Assembly: GCA_039028975.1 (NCBI GenBank)
Contig: JBCCHB010000116.1
Coordinates: 1-54,661, forward strand
Direction of reading: 5' to 3'
DNA length: 54,661 nucleotides
From: JAHBNG01 sp039028975
Lineage (GTDB): Bacteria; Chloroflexota; Anaerolineae; Caldilineales; Caldilineaceae
The number at the start of each line of letters is the position of its first letter. The first letter of the stretch is position 1. Positions 49,538-54,661 of this stretch are shown here, in pieces. The notes beneath the pieces were generated by a model. That model had not been told where the DNA came from. It did no database searches and was given only the letters and a program-made list of their open reading frames with translations. The position numbers and the translations under genes are program-made.

Positions 49538-51943
49538 TTATTTCTCACGTTCTTCTGTAGGTTGAAGATCTTCGATGGCGCGCAGCCTTGACGCCCGCAA
49601 GAGCGCATACCCGCCCAATGCGGCAATCGCCAAAACCGTGATTTCACCCAGGGTATCAAACCCCCGGAAGTCTACAAGAATTACATTGACCACATTGCCT
49701 CCATGTGCTGCTGGTACCGAGTTCAGCTTGAAGAAGTCAGTTATACTGCTTGCATGTGGGGTACCACCAGCGATCAGCACGAGCACAAAGCCAAGGCTTC
49801 CCACCAGAGATGCAACCAACACATTACGACGAATGGTCATGGGCGTCTTGGGCGGAAGGGTCTCTGGAGGGATCCGGTAAAAGACCAACACCAGCAAGAC
49901 AACCGTTAGCACCTCGATTAGAAGCTGAGTCAAGGCTAGATCCGGCGCACCAAAGTAGATAAAGAAGAGGGTGACCACAACACCCACCACACCGATACTG
50001 ATAATGGCATTCAGGCGACTCTCTGAACGAACCGTGACGATGGCTGCAATCACGGCCAGAACAGCCATGCTTAGCTCATGAAAGCGAGGCAGATTGGTGA
50101 TGTCTATTCGGATAATGTCGCTGAGTGGTGACTGAAAGAGAGCATAGAGCACGAAACCCACGGCGGCCAGTAAAATCACGCTGGCTTGCGAAGCCAATGT
50201 ACCGCCTTGAACAAGCCGGGTACTCCAGCGCGCCAATGCATAACTTCCATTGTATACTTGATTGAAGCCTGCTACACCACTCAACCATTCCGGTGGTAGC
50301 TGAAGGAGCCTACGAAGAGGGGCGCGCAAGAAGTAAATGCCTACCCCACTGCCAATGACCACTAGGCTGGTTTGAAAGACAAAGTTGAAACCGTGCCATA
50401 GCTTTAGATGAAGGTGCAGTGTTTCACCCGCTATTGAGGAAGCTGGTGGAGAGAGTAACAACTCTTGAATGGGCCCAATGACCAGAGGGAGCAATAGCCC
50501 AAGCGTGGCAAGCAGGAGAGGCGCAAAATAGATGCCAAATGAAGGTGCATGGTGAACGTGAGCGGCTTCTACTGGCTCTCCGTCATGCTCCTTTTCAGCC
50601 ATGTTCAGAGCAGGAGCTTCTTTGCGAAAGAACGTTTCAATCAGCAGTGTTAAGCTATATGCAACAAAAAAGGCACCGGCTACTGCTGCGCCACCGTAGG
50701 CCACCCAGCTCATCATGCCGTCCATCGTGGTGGGATGCGCTTCGGCATGGTGATAGAGGGTCTCAAGTAACGTCTCTTTGGCCAAAAAGCCGAAGAAAGG
50801 AGGGAAACCCGCCATAGAGAAGCAGGCGATACTTGCCGCTACAGCTACCCAGGGCATGGAGCGGGCCAAGTCTGCTAAACGCCGAATATCTCGCGTTCCC
50901 GTCGCATGATCAACGATCCCCGCAATCATGAAGAGCGGACCTTTGTATAACGCATGGGAAATGATACCTACCACAACAGCGCCATAGGCAATCTCCCCTT
51001 CAAAGGCTAGCAGCAGAACCAAAATGCCCAGTTGGCTCACTGTGGCATAGGCCAAAATGCGTTTGAGATCATAGTAGCGTAGAGCACTGATGGCACCTAG
51101 CAGCATGGTGATGCCACCGAAGCTAAAGAGTAGCCAAAACCAAAGATCGCTGTGGCTCAGCGCTGGGTGTAACCGAGCCAGCAAATAGATACCAGCCTTG
51201 ACCATTGTCGCCGAATGTAGATAAGCACTGGCGGGAGTAGGGGCTGCCATAGCTCCTGGTAGCCAAAACTGAAAGGGGAATTGGGCAGATTTGGTGAACG
51301 CTCCCACAAGGATCAGAATCAGCGCCGTTGGGTAGAGAGCATGATCGACTAAATGGGGCGTAGTCAAAATGTCACTAAGCGTGTAGCTTCCGGCAGCTTG
51401 AGCCAGCAGAATAAAGCCCGCCAACATGGCCAGCCCACCAGAACCTGTCACGATCAAGGCTCGGCGAGCACCATCCTGAGCTTCGGCAGACTCATGTTTG
51501 TAGCCAACCAGAAGATAAGATGTGATGCTGGTCCCTTCCCAGAAGACAAAGAGGGTCAGCAAGTTATCGGCCCAAACCAATCCCAGCATACTAGCCATAA
51601 AGGCAAAGAGTAAGCCGTAGAAGTAGCCCATTCGCCTATCATTCTCAAGGTAGTAGGCCGTATAGAGAGTGATTCCTGCGCCGATGCCTGCAATAATTAG
51701 CCCAAAGAAGAGCGAAAGACCATCCAACCGAAAGGCTAGCTCCAATCCTAGCTCTGATGCCCAAGGGTACCGTTCGGTGAGGGGATGCGCATGAGAGATG
51801 GCAGCCATTTGGCTCAATAACCAGCCTGTGATTGCTGTTGGAATCAGCGCCAAATACCAGCCAGCCTTTGGATATTGATGGGGTCGCAGTACCCAAACCA
51901 GAGGACTGGCAATTAGGAGCGACAAGAGGCAAGTCAACAACAT
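49538..51943 (-). CDS. mrpA: Na+/H+ antiporter subunit A
   Basis: An 801-residue MrpA, the largest subunit and homologue of NuoL. Typical blocks are YFYGLLFAFMASMLGLVWAD, FWLPGAMAAPTPASAYLHSATMVKAGIYLL, KRILAYATVSQLGILVL and FGAPDLALTQLLIEVLTVVLL in the C-terminal added domain. It is the first gene of a complete seven-gene mrp operon. I start at the ATG of MLLTCLLSLL; the frame reaches back to a TTG at 52012, but no ribosome site supports it. Confidence 0.95.
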   Translation of the reverse strand: MLLTCLLSLLIASPLVWVLRPHQYPKAGWYLALIPTAITGWLLSQMAAISHAHPLTERYPWASELGLELAFRLDGLSLFFGLIIAGIGAGITLYTAYYLENDRRMGYFYGLLFAFMASMLGLVWADNLLTLFVFWEGTSITSYLLVGYKHESAEAQDGARRALIVTGSGGLAMLAGFILLAQAAGSYTLSDILTTPHLVDHALYPTALILILVGAFTKSAQFPFQFWLPGAMAAPTPASAYLHSATMVKAGIYLLARLHPALSHSDLWFWLLFSFGGITMLLGAISALRYYDLKRILAYATVSQLGILVLLLAFEGEIAYGAVVVGIISHALYKGPLFMIAGIVDHATGTRDIRRLADLARSMPWVAVAASIACFSMAGFPPFFGFLAKETLLETLYHHAEAHPTTMDGMMSWVAYGGAAVAGAFFVAYSLTLLIETFFRKEAPALNMAEKEHDGEPVEAAHVHHAPSFGIYFAPLLLATLGLLLPLVIGPIQELLLSPPASSIAGETLHLHLKLWHGFNFVFQTSLVVIGSGVGIYFLRAPLRRLLQLPPEWLSGVAGFNQVYNGSYALARWSTRLVQGGTLASQASVILLAAVGFVLYALFQSPLSDIIRIDITNLPRFHELSMAVLAVIAAIVTVRSESRLNAIISIGVVGVVVTLFFIYFGAPDLALTQLLIEVLTVVLLVLVFYRIPPETLPPKTPMTIRRNVLVASLVGSLGFVLVLIAGGTPHASSITDFFKLNSVPAAHGGNVVNVILVDFRGFDTLGEITVLAIAALGGYALLRASRLRAIEDLQPTEEREK

Positions 51944-52113
51944 AGTGAGCGTATGATTGAGTGTTTTTGTGGGAACTGAATTGTATACTTCGCCAGAAAA
52001 ATTTTGTACCAAATGATCCGGAAAATTCGAAAATGGAGGACAAATTTTATCTGATCATCTATATTGTTCAAAGGTTTAGCCAGAAAATGGATTGGACAGG
52101 CTGATGGTGGACA

Positions 52114-52180
52114 GTAGCCCGTCCTTATAGGGCGGGAAGGTTGGACAACCCATGCATACCGCCCTACAAGGACGGGCTAC
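52114..52180. repeat. 22-base inverted repeat hairpin
   Basis: Arms 52114-52135 and 52159-52180 (GTAGCCCGTCCTT...GGGCGG and complement) pair with one mismatch across a 23-base loop. It fits an extragenic palindrome family; no T-run follows on either side. Confidence 0.85.
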
Positions 52181-52586
52181 AAATAAACGTTTTTACCGTT
52201 GTCTACCATTAGCCTACCCATTACAGATTTAGCCTACCAAGGCCGAAAAGTACGGCTATTCTATTCTCAGTAGTTAGACATACAACAGGATGCACCATAG
52301 GGAATGAAAACCGAACAAAGATGGCACGGATTCTCTATCTTTCTAATCTTCTAATCTTTGTTTATAGGTCAGAGGATGCGTTGCATCTGTAACCAAACAG
52401 AATGACGTTGCGGTCTACTGATTCTGCTTCTCCTGCTTCTTTCAGGATACAGGACAAGAGGATACACCAATCTGGTTAAGACCCCAACAAATCGAGTATA
52501 CCACTTTGTAGGCTGGCTAACCAAGCAGCCCTTTAGGAACGATTTACTATAAATCATTTAAGTGGAATAGAGGCTATGCCAGCAAC

Positions 52587-52620
52587 ACCCTGAGATGTGA
52601 AGAGGGTCACATCTCAGGGT
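52587..52620 (-). terminator. hairpin after the solute-binding protein gene
   Basis: A perfect 14-base stem (ACCCTGAGATGTGA with its complement) and a six-base loop end 12 bases past the stop codon of the minus-strand gene. No U-run follows, so it is a non-canonical terminator or a transcript-end stabiliser. Confidence 0.65.
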
Positions 52621-52631
52621 TTATACACCCT

Positions 52632-54482
52632 CTACTGGGTCGGCTCTAAATTAATAAACGTCTTCAGCAACTCCCATTGCCACGAGTGAGGGAAACCATA
52701 CGGGTTGTCCTGATCGGGCCAGCCGGTCCAATATTCGGTTGACATGGGGTAGCGGATCATGAGCTGGGCAAAGTAGATGTCGGGCATTTCGCTAACCCAA
52801 ATATCCATAGCGTCTAAGAAGAGGGGCATGATGGCTGGGTCGTCCACATCCATGGCCGCAATCTGCTCGACCAAGGCATCATATTCAGCATTCTGCCAGC
52901 GGGAGGTTGCCCACCAAATGGGGGCTGGTTCGCCTGTCTCGCGGAAGTACTGAGAGGTGTATATAGCTAGCATGAAGTTGGGATCCATGCCGAGGACGCC
53001 ACTGGGGCCTTTACAGCCTAGTGCGGCTGGTTGCTCACCTGTCTGTACCAGACTACCCAAACCATCGGAGAAATCGATGGTGACGTTAAATCCAGCATCA
53101 AGATACTGCTGCTGTAGGGGTGGCCCCCATGCCTTGAGCCAGCCAGGAACGTAAATATTCATGTCAAAGGTGGCACCGTCTGCATCAGCCCATAGGTCAT
53201 CGTCATTTAGACTGTACCCTTTGCCTTCCATGATCTCCATCACCTTTTCAGGCCGAGCATTCATGTCATACTCATACTTGGCAAAGACGTCCTGTAGCGC
53301 TTCCTCAAAAGGCTGGAACCAACCATACGGGGTAAACTTGTGCAGCGCCCCAACGCCTGCGCCCGACTCAGCCAGTGAAACTAGGCTTTCGCGATCCAGG
53401 GCATATGTGAGCGCCCAGCGGATATCCTTGTCATCATATGGGGCTTGACTGGCGTTTAGGTTTAGATCAATGGGGCACCAATCCAGGTAGCCATAGGGTG
53501 GCTCCGTACCCGTATAGGTGATGATCTTGTCATTCTGGGCCAGCATAGTTTTGAGGGTTGAAACCTGAACAATGGGCGACATATCAATCTCATTCTGGAT
53601 CAACAGCTGCGCGGCCTGGCTTTCATCTTGTTGTGGAATATAGATAATTCGCTCAACCTGGGGTAAGGGCTTAAAGCCTGCTTCGACTGCCCACCAATCA
53701 TCCCGTAAGTCATAGACCTTCTGCTGTGGTGAGGCAAAGACCATTTTATAAGGACCGGTACCAATGGGCAGACCAGCATCGATGTCAAAGTTGGCAAATT
53801 CTAGGGGATTTTCGCCTTCCCAAATATGTTTCGGTAGTACATGTATACCGTGATTGGTGGTTAACGTTGTGGCCCAGAATGAGGGATTTGGTTTGTTGAG
53901 CTTGAGGACAATGGTCTTGTCATCGATAACCTCCGATTCTTCATAGTACTCAGGTAGATCCGCCAGGTGAACCATTCCTTCGGCGTTATCCCGTGCCATG
54001 TCAAAGGTGAATTGAATATCGGCAGTGGTAAACGGCGTACCATCGGCCCAAGTAACACCATCGCGCACGGTCATAGAGATTTCTGTATCGCTGAGATATT
54101 CCCAATCTTCCAGGAGCCAATTTTCATACTCACCCGTCAATACGTTGAACATGATCAGCGGCTCTACCACGGCTGGCAGCGTGCCAGAGTGGAAACCGTT
54201 GTTGGAGCCAGGAATGTAAGGGTTTTGGTTGTCAAAGAGGGTGTACTGATTCATCTCGCCTGCCATAATGATGAGTGTGCGTTCCCGAGGAACTTCTGGA
54301 AGTTCGCCTGGATCGGCAGATGCTGCCGCTTCTCCACCATCACCCCCACCATCCGTCGCAGCTGCATCATCCCCACCATCTGCGGATTCCATTTCAATTA
54401 CTTCCCCGCCGCACGCGGCAAGCAAGAGCACAACGATGGCCAGCAAAGTAAGCCAGCGTAAGGAGTTAGATCGTGTAGTCAT
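52632..54482 (-). CDS. ABC transporter substrate-binding lipoprotein, family 5
   Basis: A 616-residue extracellular solute-binding protein of family 5 (peptide/nickel/opine type). The signal ends in lipobox LLAACGG (Cys24), followed by an Asp/Gly/Ala-rich linker to about 60. The family's signature is seen in VRDGVTWADGTPFTTADIQFTFD and in KDIRWALTYALDRESLV. GGAG lies at a good distance before the ATG. Partner permeases and ATPases (DppB/C/D/F type) are not in the window and would lie left of it only by convention; the gene may be first in an operon that does not continue downstream, because a hairpin and then mrpA follow. Substrate unknown; oligosaccharides are also carried by this family. 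Confidence 0.92.
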   Translation of the reverse strand: MTTRSNSLRWLTLLAIVVLLLAACGGEVIEMESADGGDDAAATDGGGDGGEAAASADPGELPEVPRERTLIIMAGEMNQYTLFDNQNPYIPGSNNGFHSGTLPAVVEPLIMFNVLTGEYENWLLEDWEYLSDTEISMTVRDGVTWADGTPFTTADIQFTFDMARDNAEGMVHLADLPEYYEESEVIDDKTIVLKLNKPNPSFWATTLTTNHGIHVLPKHIWEGENPLEFANFDIDAGLPIGTGPYKMVFASPQQKVYDLRDDWWAVEAGFKPLPQVERIIYIPQQDESQAAQLLIQNEIDMSPIVQVSTLKTMLAQNDKIITYTGTEPPYGYLDWCPIDLNLNASQAPYDDKDIRWALTYALDRESLVSLAESGAGVGALHKFTPYGWFQPFEEALQDVFAKYEYDMNARPEKVMEIMEGKGYSLNDDDLWADADGATFDMNIYVPGWLKAWGPPLQQQYLDAGFNVTIDFSDGLGSLVQTGEQPAALGCKGPSGVLGMDPNFMLAIYTSQYFRETGEPAPIWWATSRWQNAEYDALVEQIAAMDVDDPAIMPLFLDAMDIWVSEMPDIYFAQLMIRYPMSTEYWTGWPDQDNPYGFPHSWQWELLKTFINLEPTQ

Positions 54483-54661
54483 ATGTGTTCTCCAGTTTGA
54501 AAGGTTGAAAAGATACTACAACCTTATTTTTGATCAAACGCGGTGCATTTTAACTCTTTTGCTTCAAACCGAGCGGGTTTCTATTCATGGTATACAGCTA
54601 TTTTGAGCTCAAATCCATCTGAATTCTGGTCTTAGCAAAACTTCATTTGACTTAGAAAAGA

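Larger units (their letters stand above)
51944..52631. other. intergenic region upstream of mrpA
   Basis: About 690 bases between mrpA and the solute-binding protein. It should hold the mrp promoter in its first 100 bases. It also contains the 22-base inverted repeat at 52114-52180, a stray unit of the repeat family seen at 23600 and 43871 (about 52300-52375, ATGAAAACCGAACAAAG and TTTGTTTATAGGTCAGAGG), and a hairpin at the end of the binding-protein gene. No gene is supported. Confidence 0.6.

Overview
The window reads as a gene-sparse accessory stretch of a bacterial chromosome, most likely from a Chloroflexota (Anaerolineae/Caldilineae-like) genome. That is inferred from gene mix and style: lipoproteins with long Ala/Glu or Asp/Gly linkers, many small extragenic palindromes, tandem AAA/PD-(D/E)XK genes, XisHI, MdpB-type tail-collar proteins and a tRNA-Sec. 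There is no rRNA or marker gene, so the assignment is only moderate. Part of the DNA between genes is filled with repeats rather than decayed genes.

Layout. (1) 1-1721: the end of a CRISPR array with 24 visible 37-nt repeats and no cas genes in view, followed by an AT-rich probable leader. (2) 2142-11840: an M24 peptidase, a rhamnose-type sugar ABC importer (ATPase, permease, permease, binding lipoprotein) and a GH29 alpha-L-fucosidase. A xisH/xisI pair on the opposite strand sits between the two permease genes. (3) 12155-17505: an MFS exporter, then a minus-strand run of four closely packed genes (threonine aldolase, APH-type kinase, unknown, PhyH-type dioxygenase). (4) 17550-20867: two tandem AAA-ATPase/PD-(D/E)XK proteins, then 1.4 kb of repeats including a duplicated structured element with compensatory stem changes.

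(5) 22251-35852 is the most interesting part. It holds a nucleotidyltransferase, a GNAT/DUF6916/three-collar-protein operon, and a lasso-peptide-type RiPP locus. The RiPP locus has an HPr-kinase-like protein, a sulfotransferase, an asparagine-synthetase-like cyclase lacking the glutaminase Cys, a 64-residue precursor, a PqqD-like leader-binding protein (B1) and a transglutaminase-like leader peptidase (B2). Around these lie two TPR/2-oxoglutarate dioxygenases, a PRMT-like methyltransferase with a C-terminal PqqD-like tail, a small unknown protein and an Asp/Asn-hydroxylase-like enzyme. The inferred pathway is: B1 delivers the precursor, B2 removes the leader, the cyclase joins Gly42 to Glu49, and the kinase, sulfotransferase, hydroxylases and methyltransferase decorate the product. 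The precursor ends in Tyr-Ser-Gly-Ser, which fits a kinase acting on the C-terminal Ser. No dedicated exporter is in the window.

(6) 35905-43476: an HNH nuclease pair, a second methyltransferase, a DUF4351-type protein, an orphan HicB-like protein, a collar gene shrunk by an in-frame internal deletion, an isopenicillin-N-synthase-like oxygenase, an APH-fold kinase and a tRNA-Sec gene (anticodon UCA). (7) 43871-44296: a 4 x 111-bp tandem repeat. (8) 44373-51943: a MalY/PatB-type C-S lyase and a complete mrpABCDEFG Na+/H+ antiporter operon, all on the minus strand. (9) 52632-54482: a family 5 extracellular solute-binding lipoprotein.
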